Shown here: positions 36,729 to 45,690 of the stretch, one piece after another
Numbering within the stretch: position 1 is the first letter of the stretch
Layout of the letters: the number at the start of each line of letters is the position of its first letter
NCBI RefSeq assembly: GCF_036409155.1
Contig: NZ_JAZGLW010000006.1
Location: 1 to 64,000, forward strand
Reading direction: 5' to 3'
DNA length: 64,000 nucleotides
Source: Mycobacterium sp. 050128
GTDB lineage: Bacteria > Actinomycetota > Actinomycetes > Mycobacteriales > Mycobacteriaceae
Program-made: the position numbers and the translations under genes
The notes under the pieces: generated by a model
What the model was told of the DNA's origin: nothing
Databases searched by the model: none
The model's input: the letters and a program-made list of their open reading frames with translations, nothing else

Positions 36729-36766
36729 GTTTCGACATCGGACGTCCGATGTTTCCGCCGTTTTAC
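36729..36766 (-). promoter_or_regulatory. GlnR-type box upstream of the nitrate reductase
   Basis: On the minus strand GTAAA-n6-GAAAC-n6-CGTCC-n6-GAAAC, 59 bases upstream of the GTG start. The two GAAAC half-sites are 22 bases apart as in GlnR boxes; the second a-site is weak. GlnR activates nitrate assimilation genes under nitrogen limitation. Confidence 0.7.
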
Positions 36767-36955
36767 GGCTTGATCTCACGGGCTCCACACGCAAATGTGA
36801 GATGTCCGGGAAATCCGTCGTCAAGCACGTAGCCGCAGGTCAGCGTTGATCCGCGATTGAGGCCAGATTACCCACCGATCCTTCGGAATTTCCCCTCAGA
36901 ACAGGGGTTCCGACCAAACAAATGGCACATTCACAGTTTTCGCTAAGCTCACAAT

Positions 36956-37444
36956 GTGCGTCGTCACTTTGTGATTTTTCTGGCGTTATTGGCCGCGTCT
37001 TGCGGCGGAAAACCAGCGGCACCGCCGGCGTCGTCGCGAGCGGACACGTGCAAGGACTCCGACGGGCCGAGCGCGGTGACCGTGCGCCAGGCAATCGCCG
37101 CCGTTCCCATCGAGGTTGCCGGCTCGAGTTGGGTCGAGATCGGTCGCGGGCACACCAAGAATTGCCGGTTGTACTGGGTGCAGATCATCCCGACCATTGC
37201 CAGCGAGTCGACTCCCCAGCAGCTGGTGTTCTTCGACCACAACAGGCCACTGGGTACACCGACGCCGAACCCCAAGCCGTACATCACCGTGTTGCCCGGC
37301 GGCGACAACGATGCGGTCACGGTTCAGTACCAATGGCAGACCGGGAACGAAGAGCCTTGTTGTCCCAAGGGAATCGGCACCGTTAAGTTCCACATCGGGC
37401 CCGACGGCACATTGCAAGCACTCGGCAAGATTCCGCACCAATAG
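36956..37444 (+). CDS. lppP: LppP/LprE-family lipoprotein
   Basis: A 162-residue lipoprotein. The signal peptide ends in LLAASC (lipobox, Cys16). The mature domain has four further cysteines (DTC, KNC, EPCC) and the family-like YWVQIIPTIASESTPQQLVFFD and NPKPYITVLPGGDNDAVTVQY. By position between narK and nitrate/sulfur genes it corresponds to LppP (Rv2330c). GTG start at 36956. Function unknown. Confidence 0.8.
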   Translation: MRRHFVIFLALLAASCGGKPAAPPASSRADTCKDSDGPSAVTVRQAIAAVPIEVAGSSWVEIGRGHTKNCRLYWVQIIPTIASESTPQQLVFFDHNRPLGTPTPNPKPYITVLPGGDNDAVTVQYQWQTGNEEPCCPKGIGTVKFHIGPDGTLQALGKIPHQ

Positions 37445-37585
37445 GTCTACCGCACATCATGTTCCGATATTCCGCCGCATTAGGTCTTGGTATCGAAGGG
37501 ATTACAGTGCCCGCACGGGGCGATGCGTCCAGTATTTCTTCAGGAATCCAGCAGCGACGCCAACCTTCTTCGAAGGGTCAAGCGA

Positions 37586-38995
37586 GTGGGTAGGTCACGT
37601 CACCTCTCGCATTGGGACGCGGAAGATCTCGAGGCATGGGAGGCGGGCGGCAAGACCATCGCGCGACGCAATCTGTTCTGGTCCGCGGTGATCGTGCACC
37701 TGGGTTATGCGATATGGGCGCTCTGGCCGGTGATGGCACTGTTCATGCCCCGGGACGTGTACGGCTTCTCCGCCGGCGACAAGCTGCTGCTCAGTGTCAC
37801 CGCCACCCTGGTCGGGGCATGCCTGCGGCCGACGTACGCCGTGGCGACGGCGATCTTCGGCGGCCGCAACTTGGCCATGTTCTCGGCCTTCGTCCTGGTG
37901 GTCCCGGTCATCGGCGCCATGGTGCTGCTGGCGCATCCGGGGCTGCCGTTGTGGCCGTACCTGGCGTGCGCGGCGCTGTCCGGTATGGGCGGCGGCAATT
38001 TCGCGGCCTCGGCGAGCAACGCCAACTCCTTCTACCCACACCGGCTCAAGGGCGCGGCGCTGGGGATCGCCGGCGGGATCGGCAATCTCGGCGTGCCGAT
38101 GATCCAGATCGTCGGGCTGGTGGTCATCGCCGCCGCGGGCGACCGGCAGCCGTACTGGGTGTGCGGCCTGTACCTGGTCCTGTTGATGGTCGCGGGCATC
38201 GGCGCCACGTTCTTCATGAACAACGTCGCCCAGCACCGGGTGGAACCCGGCCGGCTGCGATCGATCCTGTCCGCGGTGCTTTCCACGCGCGACACCTGGC
38301 TGCTCTCGCTGCTCTATCTGGGCACCTTCGGGACGTTCATCGGGTTCTCGTTCGCGTTCGCCCAGGTACTGCAGACCAGCTTCGTGGCCGGCGGGCAAAC
38401 CAACTCCCAGGCCGCGCTGCATGCCGCCGAACTGGCCTTCATCGGACCGCTGCTGGCCGCGGTGTCCCGCATCTACGGCGGCCGGCTGGCCGACCGACTA
38501 GGCGGGGGCCGCGTCACATTCGCGGTGTTCGTCAGCATGGTTGTGGCCGCCGGGCTGCTGATCACGGTCGGCACCATCGAGGATCCGCACGCCGGGCCGG
38601 TCAGCCGCTCCGCGATGGCCGGCTACGTCACCTGCTTCATCGCCCTGTTCACCTTTGCCGGGTTGGGCAACGGATCGGTCTACAAGATGATCCCGACCAT
38701 CTTCGAAACCTGCGGCCGGAACCTGGATATGGACGAGGCCGCCCAGCGGCAGTGGTCCCGCGTGATCTCGGGCATCGTCATCGGTTTCGTCGCCGGCGCC
38801 GGGTCCTTGGGTGGCGTCGGGATCAACTTGGCGTTACGGCAGTCCTACGTCAGCACCGGCACGATGACGTCGGCGTTCTGGGTCTTCCTGTCCGTCTACG
38901 TCGCTGCCGCACTGCTGACCTGGGTCAGGTACGTGCGGCGCCCGCTGAGCGTGCGCGCAGGCGGCAGCCTTGCCGATGCGGTCGACGCCGGTTGA
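37586..38995 (+). CDS. narK: Nitrate/nitrite transporter, MFS (NarK family)
   Basis: A 469-residue, 12-helix major-facilitator protein that would import nitrate or export nitrite. The NarK signatures are seen (GxGGGNFAASASNANSFYP, FTFAGLGNGSVYKMIP). GTG 37586 is chosen because GAAGGG lies eight bases upstream and mycobacterial NarK proteins begin MGRSH...WDxED; the TTG at 37487 and ATG at 37523 give a non-family extension. By position it matches narK1 (Rv2329c). It probably feeds the nitrate reductase on the opposite strand. Confidence 0.9.
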   Translation: MGRSRHLSHWDAEDLEAWEAGGKTIARRNLFWSAVIVHLGYAIWALWPVMALFMPRDVYGFSAGDKLLLSVTATLVGACLRPTYAVATAIFGGRNLAMFSAFVLVVPVIGAMVLLAHPGLPLWPYLACAALSGMGGGNFAASASNANSFYPHRLKGAALGIAGGIGNLGVPMIQIVGLVVIAAAGDRQPYWVCGLYLVLLMVAGIGATFFMNNVAQHRVEPGRLRSILSAVLSTRDTWLLSLLYLGTFGTFIGFSFAFAQVLQTSFVAGGQTNSQAALHAAELAFIGPLLAAVSRIYGGRLADRLGGGRVTFAVFVSMVVAAGLLITVGTIEDPHAGPVSRSAMAGYVTCFIALFTFAGLGNGSVYKMIPTIFETCGRNLDMDEAAQRQWSRVISGIVIGFVAGAGSLGGVGINLALRQSYVSTGTMTSAFWVFLSVYVAAALLTWVRYVRRPLSVRAGGSLADAVDAG

Positions 38996-39004
38996 GCCGA
39001 GGGT

Positions 39005-40951
39005 TCAGTCGGTCTCGGGCAGGTTTTCCGGGTGCAGCATCTCGGCGTAGCGCAACGGCTCCGGGATGCCGAAGCCGTCAACCAGCGTCTTGGCATGCGG
39101 GCGCAGGGCCCGGCACCGATCGTTGATGCCGCGGGTCACCGCCTTGGCCCGCCCGGTGGACAGATAACCGTGCTCGATGTACCAGGCCTTGTCTTCTTCG
39201 ATCACCGACAGCGCGTACAGGTCGCAGACGATCTCCAATAGCTCACGGGCCGCGTCGTTGTCGCAGGCGTCGATACCCGCGACGAATGCTTCCAACACGA
39301 TCCGGTCGATGTGGGCGCTGGCGGCGTGCAGCACGTGATCCTGCACGGCGTTGAAGGCGTCGAACTCCGACATCTCCTTGGACTTGCCCTGGAGGCGACG
39401 GGCGACCGAAGACAGCAGGTATTCCTCGCGCTCTTCGAACATGTTCACCTGGGTGCCGCGGTTGAACAGACTGCCCTCTTCTTCGCTGTCCTGGCGAGAG
39501 TCGACGATCGTTTGCATAATCGCTTCGGCCGCAGTACGTTTCATCACTCGCTCGCCAACGGTGTTGGCGGCGAACCGAACCCAATCGACGGGGCTCATAC
39601 TCTTGATGTCGTCAGCGTAGGCGGTCAGCAGTTCCTTGGCCACCAGCTGGGTCAGCACGTGGTTGTCGCCCTCGAAGGTGGTGAACACGTCGGTGTCAGC
39701 CCGCAGGGCGATCAGCCGGTTCTCGGCCATGTAGCCCGCGCCCCCACACGCTTCGCGCGCCTCCTGAATGGCGCGGCTGGCATGCCAGGTGTTGGCCGCC
39801 TTCAGGCCGGCGGCACGCGATTCCAGCTCGCGCTGCTCCTCGGCATCGGGAAAGTCCGATGTCTGCAGGTCGTGGCACTTGGATACCAGCTCGTTTTGGG
39901 CGAACTGCAGCGCATACGACTTGGCTATCAACGGGAATAGCCGCCGCTGGTGCACCAGGTAGTCCATGATCAGGACTTCGCGCTCGTCGCCGGGTGCGCT
40001 GAACTGCCTGCGCTGCAACGCATATCGAGTGGCGATGTCCAACGCGACGCGGGCGGCGTTACCGGCGCTGCCGCCGACCGTGACCCGGCCACGGATCAGG
40101 GTGCCGATCATCGTGAAGAACCGGCGGTTCGCGTTGTCGATCGGGGAGCTGTACGTGCCGTCTGCCGCGACGTCGCCATATTTGTTCAACAGGTTCACCC
40201 GCGGGACGCGGACATGGTCGAACATGATGCGGCCGTTGTCCACCCCGGGCAGGCCACCCTTGTAGTGACAGTCCGACGTCGTCACACCGGGCAGATCGTT
40301 GCCGTCGGCGTCGCGGATCGGCACCAGGACACAGTGCACGCCGTGGTTGACCGGCTTGCCGTCCTCGGTGGTGATCAGCTGCGCGAAAACCGCTGCCACC
40401 ATTGCGGTCTCGGCAGCCCCGCCGATGTAGTCCTTACGGGAAGTCGGGGTGGGGGAGTCGATGACGAACTCTTCGGTTTCCGCGTCGTAGGTCGCTGTTG
40501 TCTCCAGCGCCTGCACGTCGCTGCCGTGCCCGGTTTCGGTCATCGCGAAGCACCCGCGGAGCTCAAGGTTGATGACCTTTTTCACATACGGCTCGTGATG
40601 GCGCTCCGTGCCCAGGTTTTCGACGGCCCCACCGAACAGGCCCCACTGCACCCCGGCCTTGACCATCAGGGACAGATCCGACATCGCGAGCATCTCGATC
40701 ATCGTGATCGCGGCGCCGACGTCGCCGGTGCCGCCGTGTTCCTTGCGGAATCCTTCGTCGGGGATTCCCGCGGCGGCGATGAGCTTCATCTGCTCGAACA
40801 CCTTGGCGCGGGCCAAGACCGTGTTCGGCGTGTAATGGGGCCGGAACTGATCCTGGCTTAGCCATTTGCGGGTCTCGTTCTTCGCGTCCCGGAAACGTCC
40901 GTCCAACGCGTCGCGCAGGTGCTCGGCAGTGTTTGTCGTGTCTGGCGCCAT
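39005..40951 (-). CDS. Acyl-CoA dehydrogenase/oxidase-like protein
   Basis: A 648-residue flavoprotein, longer than standard acyl-CoA dehydrogenases and built like acyl-CoA oxidases: the dehydrogenase core (CFAMTETGHGSDVQALETTA, GTLIRGRVTVGGSAGNAARV, CGGAGYMAENRL) plus a second C-terminal helical domain of about 200 residues. It would oxidise acyl-CoA to 2-enoyl-CoA in the cytosol. Substrate unknown. It stands alone, convergent with narK. Confidence 0.85.
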   Translation of the reverse strand: MAPDTTNTAEHLRDALDGRFRDAKNETRKWLSQDQFRPHYTPNTVLARAKVFEQMKLIAAAGIPDEGFRKEHGGTGDVGAAITMIEMLAMSDLSLMVKAGVQWGLFGGAVENLGTERHHEPYVKKVINLELRGCFAMTETGHGSDVQALETTATYDAETEEFVIDSPTPTSRKDYIGGAAETAMVAAVFAQLITTEDGKPVNHGVHCVLVPIRDADGNDLPGVTTSDCHYKGGLPGVDNGRIMFDHVRVPRVNLLNKYGDVAADGTYSSPIDNANRRFFTMIGTLIRGRVTVGGSAGNAARVALDIATRYALQRRQFSAPGDEREVLIMDYLVHQRRLFPLIAKSYALQFAQNELVSKCHDLQTSDFPDAEEQRELESRAAGLKAANTWHASRAIQEAREACGGAGYMAENRLIALRADTDVFTTFEGDNHVLTQLVAKELLTAYADDIKSMSPVDWVRFAANTVGERVMKRTAAEAIMQTIVDSRQDSEEEGSLFNRGTQVNMFEEREEYLLSSVARRLQGKSKEMSEFDAFNAVQDHVLHAASAHIDRIVLEAFVAGIDACDNDAARELLEIVCDLYALSVIEEDKAWYIEHGYLSTGRAKAVTRGINDRCRALRPHAKTLVDGFGIPEPLRYAEMLHPENLPETD

Positions 40952-41133
40952 ACCCGACGGTAACCTGCCGCCCGCTACGCGGGAACACCCCAGGTGTCGA
41001 TCGGGTGGCGGCGTGATCGGCGTTGCGGACCCGGCCGGGTGCGATTAGATGACGTCATGTCCCAGCCCGACACCTCGTTCCAGAAACCGGCGTCAGTCCG
41101 CCTGCCCGGTCTGCTCGTGGCGGCAGTCGTTTG

Positions 41134-42255
41134 ATGCGGGGCCGGTTGCTGGCGCTGGCCGGGGTATGTCTTGCCTGGTTCCTCTCCGGTTGCGATGCCG
41201 CCCGCCCTTCGGCTCCGCCGGGCCCGCCGCGGCCGGTGTTGGCTTATATCGGCCAGGCACAGGTCGCCTTCGGCACGACCTTCGCGGACACCGTGATCGG
41301 CGGCTTGTCCGCACTCAGCTACGACCCGGAGCGCCGGCTCTACTACGTGATCAGCGACGACCGTTCGGAGAAAAACCCGGCCCGCTTCTACTCCGTGCAA
41401 TTGTCGTTGTCGGACAAGGGAATTGACGGGGTCAGCTTCACCGCCACCCATCCACTGTTGGACCAGTCGGGCCAGCCGTTTCGGCCGCTGGCGATCAACA
41501 CCTCGCCACCGGTGGTTCCTCCCGACCCGGAGGGCATCGCGTTCGACCGCGTCCGGCAACGGTTGTACTGGAGTTCGGAAGGCGAGCGGCTGACCGAGGG
41601 CCCGGTGCTGCTGGACCCGTGGGTCAGGACCGCGGGACTCGACGGTGCCTATCTGGGGCAGTTCACCTTGCCGGCCAATCTGGCCATGTCGGCGCAGCAG
41701 ACCGGACCGCGGCGCAACCGGGCGCTCGAGGGTGTGACGGTGACGCCCGACGGCCGATCGGTGTTCGCCTCGATGGAGGACCCGGGCTACAACGACGGCC
41801 CCGAGACCGGCGACGGGCACCGGGTGCTGACCCGGTTCACCCAATTCGACGTCGCCACCGGAAAGCCCACCGCCCAGTACGCCTACCCGATGGAGCCGCC
41901 CGCACCGCCGGCCGAGGAGAACGGTGTCTCGGATCTGGTCGCGCTGACGGATACCACGTTTCTGGTGATCGAGCGGTCCGATTCCATGCCGCAGACCATC
42001 CGCGTCTACCGAGCCGAGATCGGTTCTGCCACAAACGTATTGGACATGCCGTCGATGACGGACGTGATGTTGACGCCGATGACGAAGTCGCTGGCCGTCG
42101 ACATGACGACGACACCGGGCCTGTGGCCGCTGGGCAACATCGAAGGCATCACGCTTGGACCGAAATTGGCCGATGGCCGTCAATCGGTCGTATTCGTGAG
42201 CGACAACAACTTCTCACCCAGGGGGATCACTCAGTTCCTGATGTTCGCGATGTAG
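41134..42255 (+). CDS. Phytase-like (esterase-like activity of phytase) lipoprotein
   Basis: A 373-residue secreted lipoprotein with lipobox FLSGC (Cys20) and a beta-propeller domain of the PF13449 type: GGLSALSYDPERRLYYVISDD, DPEGIAFDRVRQRLYWSSEGE, and NIEGITLGPKLADGRQSVVFVSDN. ATG 41134 follows the TTG at 41131, which is also possible. The true substrate of this family in bacteria is not established. Its end overlaps the convergent ABC transporter gene by 42 bases. Confidence 0.82.
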   Translation: MRGRLLALAGVCLAWFLSGCDAARPSAPPGPPRPVLAYIGQAQVAFGTTFADTVIGGLSALSYDPERRLYYVISDDRSEKNPARFYSVQLSLSDKGIDGVSFTATHPLLDQSGQPFRPLAINTSPPVVPPDPEGIAFDRVRQRLYWSSEGERLTEGPVLLDPWVRTAGLDGAYLGQFTLPANLAMSAQQTGPRRNRALEGVTVTPDGRSVFASMEDPGYNDGPETGDGHRVLTRFTQFDVATGKPTAQYAYPMEPPAPPAEENGVSDLVALTDTTFLVIERSDSMPQTIRVYRAEIGSATNVLDMPSMTDVMLTPMTKSLAVDMTTTPGLWPLGNIEGITLGPKLADGRQSVVFVSDNNFSPRGITQFLMFAM

Positions 42256-45032
42256 CGAACGCGGGCCGATTTCGCGGACCGGCGGCCGGAGCCGGTAGCG
42301 AATAAACCCGGCCCACAGCGCGCCGAAGCTGGCGAGCACGATCATGTCGAACATCCACCAGCCCGCATAGTGCGTCCAGACCAGGATGTCGGCGGCTTGG
42401 GCGTCGACCCGGTGTAGGTCGACGGTCGAGGCGGATGCCGCGAAGCCCCACTGCGCCGGGACGAACCAGGAGATCTGGTCGTAGCCCCAGGTGCCCACCA
42501 GGGTGATCAGGCCCCCCGCGAACAGCGCGGAGGCCAGGATCGCCGGCACGACCAGTGGTAGAACCTCCCGCAGCGACGTGCCCAGCGTCGACAGCGCCAG
42601 GCCCACGATCGCCGAGACGACGGCCGTCAGCGCCACGCTGACATACAGCTCGGCAGTGGCGTTTGGCAGCAACACGGAGCCGCGCGTCGGCTGGCCCTTG
42701 TCGGCGATGACGATCGCGAACACGATGCCGGTGAGCGCGGCCGCGGCCAAGCTGAAGAAGACGATCTTGACCGCCAGATACGCGGACGTCGAAAGCCCGA
42801 CGGCTTGCTCGCGCCGGAAGACGCGCCGCTCACCAACCAGTTCCCGAATGGTCAGCGCGGTGCCCAGGATGACCGCGGCGATGTTGAGTGCGGCCAGGAT
42901 CTCGACGGCTTCATGCAGGTTGCGGCTCGTCGGGCCGGGGCGACCCAGGCCGGAGTCGCCGGGAATCAGCAACGCCAAGCCCGCCAACGCGAACGGCAGC
43001 GCCACCAAGAACAAGGTGTAAAGCGGGTCAGCGACCAGCAGCCGCAGTTGGCGACGCGCGACCAACCAGGCCTGGCGGGTCAGGGTGGGCGTTCGCTGCG
43101 GCGGCCAGGGTGCGGCGACCTCGGGCGGCTCCGTCGGACCTTGTGTCGGTTGCCGTGCGCTGAACGCGCGGTGCGCCCCGTCGGGATCGGCGCTGATCCG
43201 CGCGAGAGCTTCGGACCAGTCCGCGGTGCCCAGCGCGGACTGGATCTGCGTGGGCGCTCCGGCGAAGGCCATGGTCCCGGCGGCCGTGAGCACCAGTACC
43301 TGGTCGCAGATGGTCAGGTGGGTCGGTGTCGTGGTGGCCACACGACGACACAGCCAAGGTTGGCCTGGCGTCGCAGCACCGCCATCACGTGATCTTCTTG
43401 CTCCTCATCGAGTCCGATGCCGGGCTCGTCGATCACAAGCAGGCTCGGTCGGGTGATCAGTTCGATCGCCACCGATGCGCACCGGCGTAGTTCCGGGGCG
43501 AGCTTGCCGATCCGGGTCGTGCGGTGCGGCGTGAGCTCCAGCTCTTCGAGCACCTGATCGACCACCCGGTCACGATGCTCACGCGTGGTGTCGGGCGGCA
43601 GCCGCAGTTCGGCGGTGTAGCTCAGGGCTCGTTCGACGGTCAGCCGCCGGTGCATGGTTTCGTCGCGTCCGACGATCCCGATGCGGGTGCGCATCGAGTC
43701 GGGTTCGGCGTACACGTCGTGGCTGTCGACGGTGAGCTGCCCGGTGCCGGGTGCCAGGGCGCCGGCGAGCATTCCCAGCAGCGCCGAATTGCGGGCAGCC
43801 GATGGGCCGGTGACCGCGGTCAGCGTGCCCGGGCGTGCCGTGAACGACACGTCCGTGAGCACTTCGTGGCCGTCGGTGCTGAGTCCCAGCCGGTAGGCGT
43901 TCACGCCGACCGTGCGGGCACCGGTCGCCAGCGGCAGCCGATAGGTCGTGCTCGGCTCCTCGGTGGGGAAGTTTGTGGTGGCCTCGGCGGGACGGCTTGC
44001 GCGCAGCTTGCGGGTCGCGTCGGTCATCCGCTCGATCAGGCCACGGCCCCTGGGCTGCCCCTCCGGCGCGACGCGCTGCCCCTCTGGCGCGACGGGCCGC
44101 CCCTCTGGCGCGACGGGCTGCTCTCGCGCGGGTGGTGGCGGCGGAGGCGGCCCGACCGGCGGTGGTGGCCCGACCGGCGGTGGTGGCCCGACCGGCGGTG
44201 GTGGTGGGGGTGGCGCGGCCAACGGTGGTGGTGCGGGTGGTGGGGGTGGCGCGGCCAACGGTGGTGGCCCGACCGGCGGTGGTGGTGCGGGTGGTGGGGG
44301 TGGCGCGGGTGGTGGGGGTGGCGCGGCCAACGGTGGTGGCCCGACCGGCGGTGGTGGTGCGGGTGGTGGGGGTGGCGCGGCCAACGGTGGTGGTGCGGGT
44401 GGCGGCGGAGCTGGCGGCCCGACCGGGGGCGGCGTCGGAGGGATGCGCTGCTCGACCGTCGGCTGTCGCGTTGGCCCGATCTGCATGCGCTGGGTTTCCC
44501 GCTGCGTCGGAATCTGCGGCGCGACGGGCGGCGGCTGATGCGGCGGCTGCTGCGGTGGGGGTGGGGGTGGCATTGGCGGTCGCTGCGGCGGCGGCGAGAC
44601 GGGTGGTGGCTGCATCGGCGGCGGCATTGGCGGTCGCTGCATGGGCGGCGGCTGCGGCGCGCGTTGCGGGGGACCGGGCGGTGGCCCCGGTGGGCCGGCC
44701 GGCGAGCCAACCCTGAACACCAGCCGGGGCCCGCGCTGGGGATCCCCGAGCGCGATTGCCAGGCCGTCGCGGATGTCGACCGTCGGCACCCGAGTGCCGT
44801 CGACGAAAATACCGCTGCGGCTCCGATCGATGGCTACCCAGCGCGTTTCGGCAAAGCGCAGCAACAGATCGGGCTGCGGAATCGGCGGTGGTGGGGCGGC
44901 GAACCCCAGGCGGGCCAGCGGGATGTCGCACCAGTCCCCGTACGCCACGACCACGTCACGGCCCGGGGCAAACACGTACCGCATCGAGCCGACGAAGACG
45001 GTGAGCGGTGAGGCTGGGAAGGCGGAAGCCAC
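42214..45032 (-). pseudogene. Frameshifted FHA-ABC transporter (Rv1747-like) with degenerate ATPase motifs
   Basis: The upstream half (45032-43314, 572 aa) has a weak FHA-like domain (about 10-108) without the SRxH core, a proline-rich linker (about 113-325) of PPPPPVGPP-type repeats, and an ABC ATPase domain. The Walker A reads GPSAARNSALL (Asn415 where Lys is needed), the signature is LAPEL instead of LSGGQ; only the Walker B (LLVIDEP) is intact. The downstream half (43341-42214, 375 aa) continues the ATPase end and carries the ABC-2 permease helices (GTALTIRELVGERRVFRREQ). One missing base near 43333-43341 separates the frames (VVVW versus VATTTP). Rv1747 exports phosphatidylinositol mannosides; this paralog looks inactive. 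Confidence 0.8.
44130..44430 (-). repeat. Proline-codon repeat tract in the FHA-ABC linker
   Basis: About 300 bases of nearly exact short units (CCGCCGGTCGGGCCACCA-type on the coding strand) encode PPPPVGPP, PPLAAPPPPPAPP and similar. The tract probably expands and contracts. On the opposite strand it imitates a glycine-rich PGRS-like frame, which is not real. Confidence 0.85.
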
Positions 45033-45085
45033 TGACTAATTGTCTACCCGCTGCCGGTCGTCGCCCCACAAGGGGTGCGCGCCGG

Positions 45086-45562
45086 TCACAGTGTGTTGCG
45101 GCGCGGGGTCGCCGCAGCATTGTCGAGCAGCCGGCGCAGCACCTGGACGGCCTCGGCGAGCACCTCGCGATCGGCGGGCTCGAGCATTGCCAGCTGCGGT
45201 TCGATCGCGGCGGCGCGGTCGGCCCGAACCGCGTTCAGGGTGCGTCGCCCTTCGGGGGTGATGCGGATCCGGACCGCACGGGCATCGCCGGGGTCGACGG
45301 TTCGGCTAACCAGGCCGGCGTCCTCGAGTCGACGCACCTGCGTGGTCATAGTGGGTTTAGAGCAGTGGTCGACGGCGGCGAGGTCACCGATGCGCGCTTC
45401 TCCGTGCACCTCGACGGTCGCAAGCAGTCTGGCCTGTGCCGCAGGCAGCGGCATCTGGATGCGTTGCGTTGCCAGTCGGTTCAGCCGCGCGACCACAGCC
45501 AGCAGGTCTGCGCCCAGCCCCTGGTGCAGCGCGACGTTTGCGGTGTCGACAACGTTGTCCAT
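45086..45562 (-). CDS. MarR-family transcriptional regulator
   Basis: A 158-residue winged-helix regulator: helix-turn-helix and wing CSKPTMTTQVRRLEDAGLVSRTVDPGDARAVRI typical of MarR. Start ATG 45562; the longer frame runs through the promoter. By position it matches Rv2327. Divergent from the ECF transporter genes and preceded by a perfect 7-bp-arm palindrome at 45575-45591, the likely operator for itself and the transporter. Confidence 0.9.
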   Translation of the reverse strand: MDNVVDTANVALHQGLGADLLAVVARLNRLATQRIQMPLPAAQARLLATVEVHGEARIGDLAAVDHCSKPTMTTQVRRLEDAGLVSRTVDPGDARAVRIRITPEGRRTLNAVRADRAAAIEPQLAMLEPADREVLAEAVQVLRRLLDNAAATPRRNTL

Positions 45563-45574
45563 GTACCCATGCTT

Positions 45575-45591
45575 GCATAGCTTTGCTATGC
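45575..45591. promoter_or_regulatory. Palindromic operator in the MarR/ECF divergent promoter
   Basis: GCATAGC-TTT-GCTATGC, perfect 7-bp arms, centred about 20 bases upstream of the MarR start codon and about 108 bases upstream of the ECF gene. Size and placement fit a MarR dimer site. Confidence 0.65.
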
Positions 45592-45690
45592 GAGACCAAC
45601 CGCTGCCACCCGATGCACGGAATTGTCGCCGGCCCGCAAAGGGTCGCTGTCTGAGGGCGCCCGGTGTGTCGGCCTGGCACAATCGAGAAA

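Noticed and set aside
43948..44538. Gly-rich plus-strand frame resembling a PE_PGRS-type protein
   Set aside because: It is the antisense of the proline-rich linker of the FHA-ABC gene; it has no PE domain or ribosome site.
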